Assembly (NCBI GenBank): GCA_024500155.1
Contig: CM044877.1
Coordinates: forward strand, 67,102,001 to 67,166,000
DNA: 64,000 nucleotides
Reading direction: 5' to 3'
DNA from: Chenopodium formosanum
Taxonomy: Eukaryota > Streptophyta > Magnoliopsida > Caryophyllales > Amaranthaceae
Below are positions 47,523 through 59,741 of the stretch, piece after piece (the first letter of the stretch is position 1; the number at the start of each line of letters is the position of its first letter). The position numbers and the translations under genes were made by a program. The notes beneath the pieces are model-generated. The model was given only the letters and a program-made list of their open reading frames with translations, had not been told where the DNA came from and did no database searches.

Positions 47523-48973
47523 AACATGCACCTTCAAAAACTTTCGATTCTTTTTTCGCGTATTTCTTTTTCGGGAGAAAGTCGGTACCCTCCACAAAAA
47601 TGACGAAAATTTTTTGCTTTTTTGCATTTTTGAGTCACATTGGGTCAACACTATGCACACACGGGTCACGAGTCACACGTGTCATTTCACTTCGAGTCGA
47701 GTCAACCTCGAGTCAGTCGATCATATCGAATCAAGTTTATACCTTGAGTCGTGTCAAGTCGATGAGTCAAGCAACATTAAACCTTAGGTCAACCCTAAGA
47801 TGATTAAAGAAATTGGCAAAGTTCTATAGTAAAAAATAAATACAGGTGCAGTTGAATAGGGAAGACCCTATCACAGCGTTTGGCGACAGAGTCAATTCTT
47901 GGTGCCAGAGATATTTCAGCAGCGACAGAGCTCGAAGCCTATCAAAAAGGTGATTTCGACCTCATATAGCAATTTCGGGTTCCTTGGTACGCCAGTTAGC
48001 CCCTATAAGCAATTTGACATGATTAAGTAGTCAGTTTGATTACAATCACAATAAGTGGTCGACCTGATGAAAGATCTTCTCACTTAGCTTAAAGCGCCTA
48101 AGAATTGGCTCATCACGCAAACACCGACATACTGGTTTTAGCGGAAACAAAGTTCAGGCGAGCTTTAGAGATCGACAAACGTTGGTCTTCGAAAATTTTT
48201 CTTCAGAATATTATCGCAACAAACGTTCAAGTACCAAAGCTCTATTGTCCAGAGATGCGTGGGCATATCATCAAAGCTCTTTTGTTCGGAGACGCGTGAA
48301 CATCTCCATTCAAGCTCTTTGCACCAGAGACGCGTGGGCATATCCTTCAAAAGCTCTTTTGTTCAGAGACGCGTGGACATATCATCAAAGAACTCCTATT
48401 TTCAAGCTCTTTTGCTCTAGAGACGCGTGGGCATACAAAAAAAGGAAAAGAAGCTCTTTGTTCAGAGGCGCATGAACATATCAAAAAGGAAGCTCTTTGT
48501 TCAGAGACGAGTGAACATCGAAACAGCAAGGTGGCGTTCCCTAGATTATGGAGAGTTGTCACAAACAACTGAGGATTCTTTCAAGAGAAAAAATCTTCGA
48601 TAGTATTCCCTTGGACATGGAATACTATCATAGCGGAGGAAGATCGTTTCAGACGAAGCAATCTTCTAATTTGGAAGCAGTTACGGGCGTAGCAGTTTTC
48701 AAGCGGGATGGAATTCTCTAGCTTGCACGAGGTCATCAAAATAACAAGGATATAACAACAATCGGTTACTTTCAGAGACGTGTGCTCGACGGTGCAAGAT
48801 ACGCGTTTCTTAACTCTTTTATCAATTTAACTAACGCTTGTTTTGTAGGTATCGGCATTACAAGAGTGATTTAGGATCGCATAACGTTCTGAATCATTCT
48901 CCGTCCCTATCGATACTTTGACTTTTGTTTTCGAAACTTGTGTTTCTCCAAACTCAGTCAAAGTGGGGGCTTC
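47523..48973 (+). other. 3' region of element C, with tandem repeats and PPT
   Basis: Resumes element C after D. It is non-coding and ends in the polypurine tract AAGTGGGGGCTTC (48961-48973). Its last ~400 bp correspond, on the opposite strand, to 15824-16200 of element B. Confidence 0.75.
48240..48515. repeat. Tandem repeat with GAGACGCGTGGGCAT core
   Basis: About seven degenerate units of 35-50 bp, each with AGCTCTTTTGTTC followed by AGAGACGCGTGGGCATAT or a close variant. It sits in the 3' untranslated part of C. B has different repeats (69-bp and 30-bp units) in the equivalent region. Confidence 0.8.
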
Positions 48974-51000
48974 TGTAGACACCCATTTGTGTCTCCCCAA
49001 AACCAAACCCGGTGATGAGTACCTTTCACGTCGAATCATAATCGAATGAAGCGAAAGTGTGGAAAGTCTAGTGTTGCGGATAATTTTAATTTCTTTTCTC
49101 TTCTCTCTGTTTTTGAAAACTTATTTTAAGAAAATAGCCAATCCAGTTTAGTTGGTCTGTGATATGGGTCCAATAGTAGTGTATTTGGATGGGGATTGAC
49201 AAGAGCTTTCCAACGATATATTATAAGCCCAATTCCGATGAATATTGAGGAAGTTATGGCCAATTTACCAAACTGGGCTCGGTTTGAGCCTTATATGCGG
49301 CCCACTGATCTTGGGGAGGGCCTAATATCATTTATCATTCCTAATGCAATTAGGAATGGTTTTAGTCTTCTAGATTCTTCTAGAAGTTTCTTTTCATTCC
49401 TAATTCAATTAGAATTGATAAATTGACTTTTGTTGATTTTTCAGAGTTTTAATTAAAATCAAAGAGCATTTACGAGGAAAAGATACGATTTTATCCTCCA
49501 GTACGGCAAACTTATCTGATTTTCGAAAACGCGTCAAAAACAGGCCTAGCGCCTGACTCCAGGCATTGGCGCCTGGAACCAGGCCTGGCGCTAGCCATTG
49601 GCGCCTTGTGCTAGCCATTGGCGCCAATTAGCTGGTTCTGGCGCCGGCTCTGTTTTGCGTGCGCCAACCTCGTTTTGCGTGCGCCAAGTGCTCTATTTTG
49701 ATATTTTATCTTTTTGGCTGATTTCTCTATAAATTAAGTATTAAAACTCCGTTTTCATTCATCAACAATCAGTTTTAATCAATATTCACCTACAATCAGT
49801 TTTCATTTGCAATCATTAATTCTCTAATTCTCTCTTAATCATTCACCAATTCTCATCAAGTTTTCTTGATTGTTTCATCTCTCTCTCTTTCCTTTTTCAA
49901 AATTTCTTTTTGCATACTAAATTCCGCATTCATTAGATCTAGCAACACCTAGCCATATTCGAAGTTGCCTTCGCCCTAGACGTGAAAGGTTTAATTTCTG
50001 AGGGTTTGGTCCCAAATCTCTATTTCAATTATTTAATTTAATTGTTTTGATTATTATTTTCCTTGAAGTTACTAACGTGTGTATTTTGTAATTAGAAAGA
50101 GGTACGAGGCATCAAAGTAAGTATTTTAATTGATTTAATTGATATTATGATGTAGAAATCATGTTTATATTGTTATTATGATATTCCTAGTATCATGTCT
50201 AGGGTATTTTTAATATTAAATGTGATTGTTACGATGCTTCCTATGTTCTTCCTAATATTTATGATTGTTAGTATCATATTAGGGCTAAAGATTTGATTTT
50301 TATTGCTTAGTGACATGCTAGGGTTTGTTATTAATCTTGTTAGTATCATGCCTAGGATCTTGCTATTATTATTATGATTTAATATTAACATGAACATGAT
50401 GATGATTATTTTATTTATGATGATAATTGTTATTATTATAATTATTATTCATGATATTTATTGTTATTATGTTGCTTGATTATATTTATTGTTATTGTTT
50501 GATCACGCCTTTTATGCATGTTTAAAGAGAATTTTGTACTTGTAATCACACTTAATAAGATAATTAATAATCTTGTTTAGGGTTAATGTGATTATAATTT
50601 CAAGTGATCGCAAATAATAGATTTATTGGTGCATTAAATTCAACCAACATATGTAAACAGGTTTAGGGTTAATCATATTGATTGCATGTTAATTAGAAAG
50701 CGCACATGAGTATGATCAGAATAAAGTAGAGACCTATTATTTGGGCAGGTTCAATCTCTTTTAGGTAGGATTTGTACCTTCATCTCCGAACCCTTATTTG
50801 GTTCTAGACCTTATGGAGTTGACGATCTCTTGGATCGTTAAGGGGTGTAACCTTCACCTTATGAATGGTTTACATGTTCCTAAAACTTGTTGGCGACTCT
50901 TTTGCTCTATCTTATTCCCTTTTGGACGCCACCGTACTTTAGTGTATGATCACAGTGGGGTTCAAGCTAGGGGATTAACGCTTGAAATTTATTCCCTGCA
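48974..51000 (+). repeat. 3' LTR of element C
   Basis: 2,027 bp, TGTAGACACCCATTTGTG to TTCCCTGCA, followed by ATATG. Confidence 0.94.
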
Positions 51001-51235
51001 ATATGACATTTACATAAATACCCAAACCAGCTCTTACAGCCTACCCTAACAACATAGCCACCATTCCACCAACAAGGCAACAACCAAACAATATATTATT
51101 TCGAGTGAAGCCATAGACTATTGATAGTTTAAAAACAATAGTGTAGATTAAGATTATTGTAATTTGTCTTTTAAATCCATATGTTTCAAAAAGTTCTTCA
51201 TAATTTGACTTTTATCGTAACAGTATTTTCTTTAA

Positions 51236-52055
51236 GGAAAATTTGTTAGAAACTACCTTATAAATGACTTTTTTTGTCAGAAACTACCTTATAAATTTTT
51301 TTTTGTGAGAATATACCATTTTAACAACATTTTTTGCAAGGACATACCAGTCACCGGATTTTCAAGTTTGACCTCAAAAACACGGCGTTGACCAGTCATG
51401 TGCCGGGCACGTGACTTCATTAAACCCATTTCTTTTCTCTTTTCCTATTCTTTTCCCTCATCTTTCTCACGACTTAATCCTTTATGATACCCAATTTCTT
51501 CTCTATCCTCAATTTATCTCTCCTCTTAATAAAGCATTCACCTTAAACTTTCTTCCAGAAATTGTATCTTTGTAGAAATTACAAACAACAAGTCTAAATA
51601 TCAGGTTATTCGAGTATGTATGTTACTTTGGTTTTTGAAAATGTAAGTGTAATGGTTGGTTGATAAATGTGTAACTAATTAACTATATTAGGGTCTAATT
51701 GGGGATTTATGTATGTTAATACTTGTGGCCAATTCGCACAGGTGAACAAGGCTTTGTGAGGAAATTGAGAAGATTGAAGAAGGAAAGAAAATATGGGGGA
51801 ACCAAGCATCTTATTAAGTCGTGAGAAAGATGAGGGAAAAGAATAGGAAAAGAGAAAATAAATGGGTTTAATGAAGTCACGTGCCCGGCACATGACTGGT
51901 CAACGCCATGTTTTTGAGGTCAAACTTGAAAATCCGGTGACTGGTATGTCCTTGCAAAAAATTTTGTTAAAATGGTATGTTCTCACAAAAAAAAATTTAT
52001 AAGGTAGTTTCTGACAAAAAATGTCATTTATAAGGTAGTTTCTAACAAATTTTCC
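51236..52055. mobile_element. Foldback Mutator-type element with 9-bp target-site duplication, larger
   Basis: An 820-bp element starting GGAAAATTTGTTAGAAACTA and ending in its reverse complement. The exact 9-bp duplication TTTCTTTAA is at 51227-51235 and 52056-52064. The inverted repeats are about 240 bp each and include GGTCAACGCC/GGCGTTGACC and CACGTGAC-type words; the ~340-bp centre is unique and non-coding. It shares the first ten bases GGAAAATTTG with the element at 3557-4046 but otherwise differs. No transposase is encoded. Confidence 0.87.
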
Positions 52056-52873
52056 TTTCTTTAAATATTCTTATACAATTATTTTTATTTATTTATTATT
52101 TATCTATTTATTTATTTATTTTTGACTTTTTACTTGTTCCATTTTCATTGCCTACGAACCATGAGTAGAGATGGTTAATCATCAACACATGGGAAGAATA
52201 AGCTACGTAATAACTTAATATTTCAGTCAATTTAAATAAGTTTGTAGAGTCCACAAGTCACTATGAACAAGGTCAAAGTGCATAGTAGTATGAGACATGG
52301 AATCATAAAAGGCATTTTCATTAATTTTTCCCTAAGGACAAGAATGACAAACACATTTAATAGTATTATTATAGCTGATGAACTTACTACTAATATGCAA
52401 ATAACTTTAAATTGCATTTCCCGGTTGACCTAAACAAGAATGCCATACAGTAAGAGAGATAACTACAAAAGCTCGCTGACGGAATGAAAGTTGAAATGAG
52501 TTGACGATCGATGAAGAATGGATAGAGATCACCTCTGCTATTACACCTCATTATTTTGCTCCCCGTCTGCAAGTCCTTTATAGAAAACCCAAAAGGATCA
52601 AACTAATAGACACATTATTATCAATAGTGAAATTTCTAACTGAGACAAGATCTTTGAAAAGTGGAACATGTAGGACATTTTTGAGTTGTAGTGTGTTTTG
52701 GTTTAAGGATTCGTGACCACAACCGTGAATTGTAACTTTGTTAACATCACAACCAATAAATAGAATTATTATTAGTTTTACTCAAATGAAAATACAATGA
52801 CAAGTTACCTTGAGAATTCGTCATATGCGATGTAGCTAGCACTGGTATCCATATAATAATTTGGGTCGGCAAG

Positions 52874-54440
52874 TGACGAGGGGAAAACTAGGTCGTTATT
52901 TAATCTTCCCTCGGTCAAACTAAATTTATAAACATTTAACAAACCTAAATACGAGTATAGAAGCAAGTCAAGGGTCGAACGCAAAGGAACGATAATGTTC
53001 AAATGCTTTCGATTTGGGTGCCTAACCTAGGTCGAAGTCTAAGGTAAGAGAGAATACTAACAACTAACAAAATAAGTAACCAAGGAAATAAAACGCTAGA
53101 AAACAAGGATCAACAAGTAATCATGACAATTGTAGCAACTCGAGAACAATATGCAAATCAGTGGTTGTGAAGACTAATGGCAAGCTTAATCAAAAGAGTT
53201 AACAAGCTATCTCATAGAGGTCAAACTAGCCCCATCTACGAGCGACTCTAACTAGAAGCATCACTAATCAAGCTCAATCGACAATTATGAGCAACAAATC
53301 AATGGTCCGTATCAATGTAGACTCACAATGCAATCTAGCATAATTCTCAAGGCCTAATTGAATTACACACATGCAAACTTCCATTAATCACTTTAATCTC
53401 AACAATTAATCAACACAATTCCCAAATTAAGCACAATCAATCAATCATACAAGTTTCACCCTATCCCTAGCCAAACAACTACTCTAAAATTATCATCTAA
53501 TCAACTAACAACTAAGGAAATCAAGAATCAACAATATATGAAGAACAACTACACTAATCAAGCATCAAACATCAAATTCAAATCAAAATGAAATCAAACA
53601 AACATGAAATCAAACAAAGCAATAAAATGAGATAGAGTTAAGAATGCTCATTGATAATAGAGAAGATCTCCAATAACACAATTGTCACCATTGAATCTTC
53701 AATCTCTCAATCACCATTGAAATTCCTCACTTTCTCTTCTATAATCTACTCCTAAACTAACACTAAATCTAGAGAGAGAAGCTCTCAACTAAGCTAAAAT
53801 TATGAATTATAATTCTCTAAAAACTTTTCCCGAAAATCGGGTTACAAAGATATATATAGGAGGCGCGAACAAAAACCGAGCAAGGAAGTACCCAGAGAGA
53901 GGCGGCCGCGCGAGCAGGGGTGGCGCGCCCGCGCACGCATATAGTAAGCCCGCGCTGATCTGGGTTTCTTTGATATTTCTCGCGGCTTTGTGCGTTCGCT
54001 AAGGTCTTCGAGTGAACGCGCAACATGATGATGATAAAAACTAAGAGAGGTAGTCCCAATAGCACTTGATTGTGGGTTCAACACCCCATCTTCATGAGAG
54101 CACGGCTTGAAAGCACGAGAGCTAGAATTTGGAGAATCCACTTCCTTGCATCTTGAGCTTTCTAGCTGCCATGAGCTTGCTCTAAAAGCATCTTTCACCT
54201 TAATAAATCACCAATATCAAGACCTAGACCTCGTGCAATACCTACAACCACGAAAAGAAAGCAAATAAAGGAGAAAAGACTAGAAAAACCATCAAAATGC
54301 ACAAAACCACAAAATAAGAGAGTAAAAGGTAAAACAAAGAGCAAAAGCATAAAATTAAGCATTTATTAAGCATGAAAGCTATGAAAAGAAGGTAAAAATA
54401 ATCTAAATGATCATCAAATGGGTGCCATTTATGACACCCA
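52874..54440. mobile_element. Unclassified 1.57-kb insertion in relic F
   Basis: It separates the Gag tail from the protease of F. Reading forward it starts TGACGAGGGG and ends TGACACCCA, with flanking TCGGCAAG and TCAGCAAG, an 8-bp near-duplication with one mismatch. On the minus strand the first 20 bases form a hairpin (GGGTGTCATAAATGGCACCC). It has no terminal repeats that I can see and no convincing protein. It could be a solo LTR (TG...CA ends) or a DNA element with an 8-bp duplication. Confidence 0.4.
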
Positions 54441-55204
54441 TCAGCAAGACACATGGTATGCATTGCTTGCTCAATTTTGGTCGGCATATAACCCGAGTTA
54501 GAAGTCGGATTGGTCATGAAATATACTTGAGGAGGCCCAGGCCCTAGAAGACCGGGTTGATGAGTGGCCGATCCGGCCTGACTGTCGTCGACTGTGCTGG
54601 ACTCGGACCCTTTGCTGGGTACAAGTAGGGAGGTGTAGGCTATGGACCTTGATTCTAGTAGGCCCACGGTGGTGGGAGCGTTCACCCTACCTGCTGCTGA
54701 TGTTGTGGTGCAGGGGCAGAACCTCGGTGCTGCTGCTGCTGTTGTTGCGACTGGTTGCTCTACTCAGCAGAACCAGCGCCCTAGCCCTTGCCGCCTCCGC
54801 CCTTCCCTTTGTTAGATTTTCGGCCATCACTTTGTGCATTATTCCCACAAAACCACCAGAATTTTGGGAATTATCATCAATGGTTTATGAAGCTGGAGAA
54901 GGGGAATGAGCCATGTGCGCTTCTTCATGAGATTTAGACCGAAGATCAGCAACATTGCCTTTTTCCTCCAATTCAAGCATTAAACGCAAGGCATCAAAAG
55001 AGGGTAAAGGATTGAGATGATGAACGGGAGTTCAAAAGGGCTTGTATTCCTCCGATAGACCTTTCAAAAGTTGTAATGCCATTCGATTATTGGACCAAAT
55101 TAGCATGACAATGAAGTTGAAATAGAGTAGACCAGTTGTTGTATTGGGTAGTGCCCAAAGTCGTAGGATGGATTTTGGAAGATTCGACCATGGTGGAGGT
55201 AAAG

Positions 55205-55273
55205 TAAACAAGAGAAAGAAGAAGAAGACAAGAAGAAGGAGAAGAAGAAGAAGAAGAAGAAGAAGAGCAGAAG
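55205..55273. repeat. GAA microsatellite in gag leader of relic F
   Basis: AAG/GAA units, slightly interrupted, between the PBS-like site and the gag start (minus strand, where it reads as CTT/TTC). Confidence 0.85.
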
Positions 55274-55433
55274 AAAGTTAGATCGGATTGTAACTTAGAC
55301 TCGTGGTACCATAAGAGAATATGAGAAATATTTGTCGTGGCCTATTATTCATCAAAAGATTAGTATATATATACATCAAAGGCCTCTAGGTTAAACTATC
55401 GATAAACTAAGTAAGATATACACTAAGGGTCTG

Positions 55434-55655
55434 TTCTATTTACCTTATTCACCTATTGCAAGTGTAATAAGTTCAGCTAAGTTCAGAGAAGTTTAGCTCA
55501 GGTTTAATAAGTTCTAATAAGGGTAACTCAAGTACAAATTACAACTAAAATAAGTTTTAATTAGGTCTAATAAGTTCAAGTAAGTTCAGACAAGTTAAAA
55601 TAAGTTAAGATAAGTTCAAATTAGTAAAAATCACGTGAATAAAACACACCTTAAA
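55434..55655. mobile_element. MITE candidate with AGTTCA-rich interior
   Basis: The left end GGTCTGTTCTATTTAC and the right end GTGAATAAAACACACC are inverted copies with a few mismatches. The interior is a degenerate run of AAGTTCA/TAAGTT words. Flanks are TAA on the left and TTA on the right, which is not a true direct duplication, so the superfamily is unclear. Confidence 0.45.
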
Positions 55656-56371
55656 TATGTATTAAGATAATTACAAAAGATTATTTACAATCTAACGATT
55701 TATCGTTTATACAAAAATAAATAAATATATATACATTTATACATCAATTCATCAAATTCTATTTTGTTATCTTTCGTAAAACTTTATCTTGCTATCCAAA
55801 TGACCAACTTTATAAACATGCATTAACAAAATTAAAAATTGACATTTACTACCAGCGAAAGTACCTTGTGTTACATTTGCAACCCATTTAATTTTTTATT
55901 TTATTTTGCTACCATCTAAAATCAAATACGGAGTAATTAAAATTTCACTACCAATTAACGGATCCGTTAAGGTCCCGTTAAGTTTATTAAAAAAAATTAA
56001 AAATTAAAAAAAAAACAGTAACCCAGCCACCCTTAACTGCCATACCCCTCCACTTCACTACTACCCCCCCCTACCGGCAGCTGGCGCCCAGATTTTCAGC
56101 CGGCGCCGACGCGAACCCACTCCCCTTCCCTTCCCCCACCCTTAGTAGCCAACCTCCCCTCCATTTTCCCCTTCTTGGTGCCCCGACTTCCACCCCGAAC
56201 TGGAAACCACCCCTTTTCCCTTCCCCCCACCGTAAATCGGCCCCCTCCCTAACCCTCCCCCCCACCGAAATCGACCCCCTCCCTTTCCCATACCCTTTTC
56301 GGTCATCGCTAACCCCTAAACCACCATAAGAAAAACCCTAAAATTTGTTTAGGGTGGTTTTGGGGTGTTGG
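55656..56371. other. Intergenic DNA with C-rich block
   Basis: AT-rich until about 56020, then a strongly C-rich strand (56040-56300, many CCCC runs). Open frames here are low-complexity and I reject them. The stretch ends at the LTR of relic E, whose outer flank is GTTGG (56367-56371). Confidence 0.5.
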
Positions 56372-57116
56372 TGTAGGAGTTTATAGGTACTACACAACGA
56401 AAAAACATGAATCATATTCATAAAAGTACATAATCCCAAGATCACATGCATAACACACAAGACACATAATCATACCTTTGAAGTGTAAATTCCACGTAGC
56501 AATTTGATTGACAAATCAGGGAGAAAATAGAGCCTCAAGCGTTGCTCCTCTACTTAGTCCACGAGCTTCAAACGAGTCGTCCACAAATACTAGATTGGTC
56601 GAGTGATTAAGGAAAACCGCGATCACCACCTTTAATGGACTAAGCCAACCACCACAACCACGAACCACCACAACCGGCGCCGAGGAGGAGTGAAAGTGGC
56701 GTGAGAGAGAGGAGAGTTTGAGAGGGGTTGGTCTCGTGTTTGCTAATTTGGGATTGATCTTACCGATCATTGAATTACTTACATACTGCAAACCCTAGGA
56801 ACCTAGTCTATTTATAATCACATTATAACTTGACTGGGGTTAGGAAGCCCAAAACCCTCAAACTCACTCTACATGGCTGCCTATACTAGAGGATGAGGCC
56901 CATCATGGGCCTTGTCCTCTCGTGCTCGATCTAGACCGTTTGTGTGACCTTATAGAATTTGTTCAATTGGGCTTTAGGCTATTTTACTAGCCCAAATATC
57001 GTTAGTACCTCTAGCTATGATAAAATGACGACCCAAATGTACGAACTTAATTATCTCCATAATTTTACCCATTTATATATCTAGTAATTGCACACGACGA
57101 AGACATAAATCCTTCG
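56372..57116 (-). repeat. 3' LTR of relic E
   Basis: About 745 bp. On the minus strand it begins CGAAGGATTTATG directly after the purine tract (the usual TG start appears changed to CG) and ends CTCCTACA. The 5' copy lies outside the window, so the limits rest on the purine tract and the CA end. Confidence 0.65.
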
Positions 57117-57611
57117 ATCTCCCACTTGTCTGGGACAAATGTGCAATATTCAAATTCGTTAAGTCAATATGTGTTTATTTGATAATATGATTGCATCACA
57201 TGCTGAGATCATATTAATCTACAAATCGTTTCTTGAAATCTGAGTTAGAATTAAAAAACCAAATGATTACTAAGTAATGCATTTGAACGCGGCCACGTAT
57301 TTTTTAATTCTCCCTCTTCAAGCGACCATGACACATTTCCTAATTTAATAGGTATACTCAATCCAATCGTGTGGCAACCAAGGCTCCCACTCAACTTTTG
57401 AAATAACCGGGAAACACACTTTATAATCTCCAGTTACGGGCAGATGTTTGAGTGTACCACAGTCACAACATCCATTGAATGCAATCAATGTTCCACTCAT
57501 GTAAAAGGAATCCACTAATATACCCGGAGGCTCTACACTTGAACTTCAAAGGAGGTCATAAGTTCAATCATGCATCACTCATACATATCCAAGTAATTGA
57601 CAGAGCATCAC

Positions 57612-59741
57612 TGTAGGGAATATTTCAAGCATTACCCCAAACTTGAACCCCCCACTATGATCATACACTTAAGCATGGTGGCGTCCAAAGGGAAAGAAGC
57701 TAGAGCAAAAGAGTCGCCAACAAGTTTTAGGAACTTGTAAACCGTTAATAGGGTGAAGGTTACACTCCTTAATGATCCAGGAGATCGTTAACTCCAATAG
57801 GTCTGGAACCAAGAATGAAAGTTCGGGGATGAAGGTACAAATCTAATATCTAAAAGAGAAAGAACATGCCCTAATAATAGGCCTCTACTTTATTCTACTC
57901 GTATTTATGTGCGCTTTCTAACTAACATACAATGTATAGGTTAACCCTAAACCTTTTTATCTATGTTGGTTGAATAGTAATGCACAAATAAAACTATTAT
58001 TGGCAATCACTTGGATTATAATCATATTAACCCTAAACAGGAATATTAAGCATGATTACAAGTACAAATTCCCTTTAAACATGCATAAAAGGCGTGATCA
58101 AGAAATAACAATAAAATAACAATCAAGCAACATAATAACAATCAAAATAACAATTATAATTAAAATAATCACGTTAAAAAAAAGCATAATAATAGCAAGA
58201 TCCAAGGCATGATACTAACAAGATTAATAACAAACCCTAGCATGTCACAAAACATCAAAGCTTTAACCTCAACATGATACTAACATGATATTAGGAAAGA
58301 AAATAGGAAGCATCCTTTTAATCATACTTGATTTTAGAAATATTAATTATTACCCTTAACATGATACTAAGAAGCAATAAAACATCCTAACATGATACAA
58401 GGAATCAAAATAACAATCTAAACATGATTTCTATATCATAAGATCAATAAAACAATTAAAGTACTTACTTGGATGCCTCATGTCTCTTTCTAATAACAAA
58501 ATACACACGTTAGTAACTTCATGGAAAATATAAACAAAACAATTAAATTTAATAATTGAAATAGAGATTTGGCACCAAACCCTCAGAAATATCAAACTTT
58601 TCAAATCTAGGGTGAAGACAACTTCGAACTTGGCTAGGTGTGTCTAGTGCTAATATATGAGGAATTGTGTTTGTAAAAGGTTAGGCTAGAAAGAGGGAGA
58701 GAGAGAATAAGCTTTAGCTTAGAGAGAGAAGAATTAGAGAATTCTGGTTGAGAGTTGATTCAAAAACGGAGGTCCAGGGACCCTATTTATAAGAAAATAT
58801 TCTGGAATCGATAGAAACGAATCAGAGTTTGAAAAGGAATAAAACACCCTCCTGTCGCCAACGACAGAGCTCGTCACCAGGCGACGAAAAAGTTTTTGCA
58901 AATTTTGTTTTTATCATATCTTTTGATCCAAAAGTTCAAATAAGTCATATAATATGTCGTTGAAAAGCTCTTGAAGTGTAGTTTCCAACCCAATTAGAAT
59001 CAGATTAAAATATTTTTTAGATAAAAAAATATGGCAGAAATAGTGGAAGGATGTCAGTTTTGGATAGAGTTTTGTATTCCTTTTATATCTTTTTCGTTAT
59101 AGCTTGGAATTAATATTATAATATAGCATTGGAAAGATAATTTCAAGATCTATCCAACCATATTAAATTGGATAAAGATTATGAGGCACAAAAATATTAT
59201 CTGACTATCTTTAAACATCTTTAAATTCGAATATAATTAGGATTTAAAAAAAGGAAAGTTTTATTCAATTTCAAACTCTTTGAATTTATCTTTTCAAAAA
59301 GGATAATTAAGATCTTTTAGAAACTTATGAAAGTTTCTAATTAATTCTAGTTAGTTTAGGAATAGGATTAACCTTCAGACCCTCCACATGATCATTGGGC
59401 CGTAGGTAAATTCCAGTTTGGGCCTAGTTTAGTATTTTGGCCATAACTTTATCATTATTCATCGAAATTGGGCTTATAATATATCGTTGGAAAGCTCTTT
59501 TCAAACCCCATCCAAATACACTAATATTAGACCCATATCATGGACCAAAATAAACTGGAATGCACGTTTTTCATAAATAGGGTAAGAAAAGAAATATTTT
59601 CAAAAACATAAAGAAGAGATATTTTAATAAAAACATTCTCATCACTAGACTTTTCACACTTTCTCTTTGTTCAATAATCAATGACATGAAAGGTATTCAT
59701 CACTGGGTTTGGTTTTGGGGAGACACATTTGGGTATCTACA
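57612..59741 (-). mobile_element. Solo LTR of the B/C family inside relic E
   Basis: 2,130 bp reading TGTAGATACCCAAATGTG to TTCCCTACA on the minus strand, with ATCAC on both sides (57607-57611 and 59742-59746). It is homologous to the LTRs of B and C but has more differences, and the region corresponding to their GGCGCC cluster has CGCCAACGACAG-type sequence instead (about 58855-58890). An exact duplication with no internal sequence means LTR-LTR recombination after insertion. Confidence 0.9.

Larger units (their letters stand above)
30622..51000 (+). mobile_element. Ty3/gypsy element C (same family as B), gag-only, containing Copia D
   Basis: LTRs 30622-32688 and 48974-51000, flanked by ATATG at 30617-30621 and 51001-51005. 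PBS TTTTTGGCGACTCCACTGG follows at 32690 and the polypurine tract AAGTGGGGGCTTC is at 48961-48973. It encodes one Gag-like protein (34329-36404) and then goes straight to the post-pol region (GGATACGTAGGCAACC near 37239). Protease, reverse transcriptase, integrase and the antisense genes seen in B are absent. Copia element D (37762-47517) interrupts it. Without D the element is about 10.6 kb. It would have depended on proteins of an autonomous relative. Confidence 0.93.
52225..55430 (-). pseudogene. Copia relic F, truncated, with an insertion
   Basis: Reading on the minus strand: a partial LTR (about 55430-55313), a PBS-like TGGTACC at 55311-55305, then gag starting MVESSKIHPTTLGTTQYNNW near 55192, which stops early and has lost its middle. 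It resumes as MALQLLKGLSEEYK and LRLMLELEEKGNVADL. Frameshifted Gag tail follows (54850-54440). After a 1.57-kb insertion comes the protease (DPNYYMDTSAS near 52850), then IMRCNSRGDLYPF (about 52550), WHSCLGQPGNAI, and the start of integrase (HFDLVHSDLWTL). The sequence ends abruptly at about 52225, so there is no reverse transcriptase and no 3' LTR. Family and order are clear; limits are approximate. Confidence 0.75.

Noticed and set aside
48240..48515. Repeat array considered as a CRISPR
   Set aside because: Units are degenerate and directly adjacent with no spacers, inside a plant retrotransposon.
48182..48568. Open frames over the ACGCGT tandem repeat on both strands
   Set aside because: Repeat-driven; in the untranslated 3' part of C.
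56071..56791. Two minus-strand frames in the C-rich block and LTR of E
   Set aside because: Low-complexity Gly/Arg translation in the first; the second overlaps the LTR of relic E and has no known domain.
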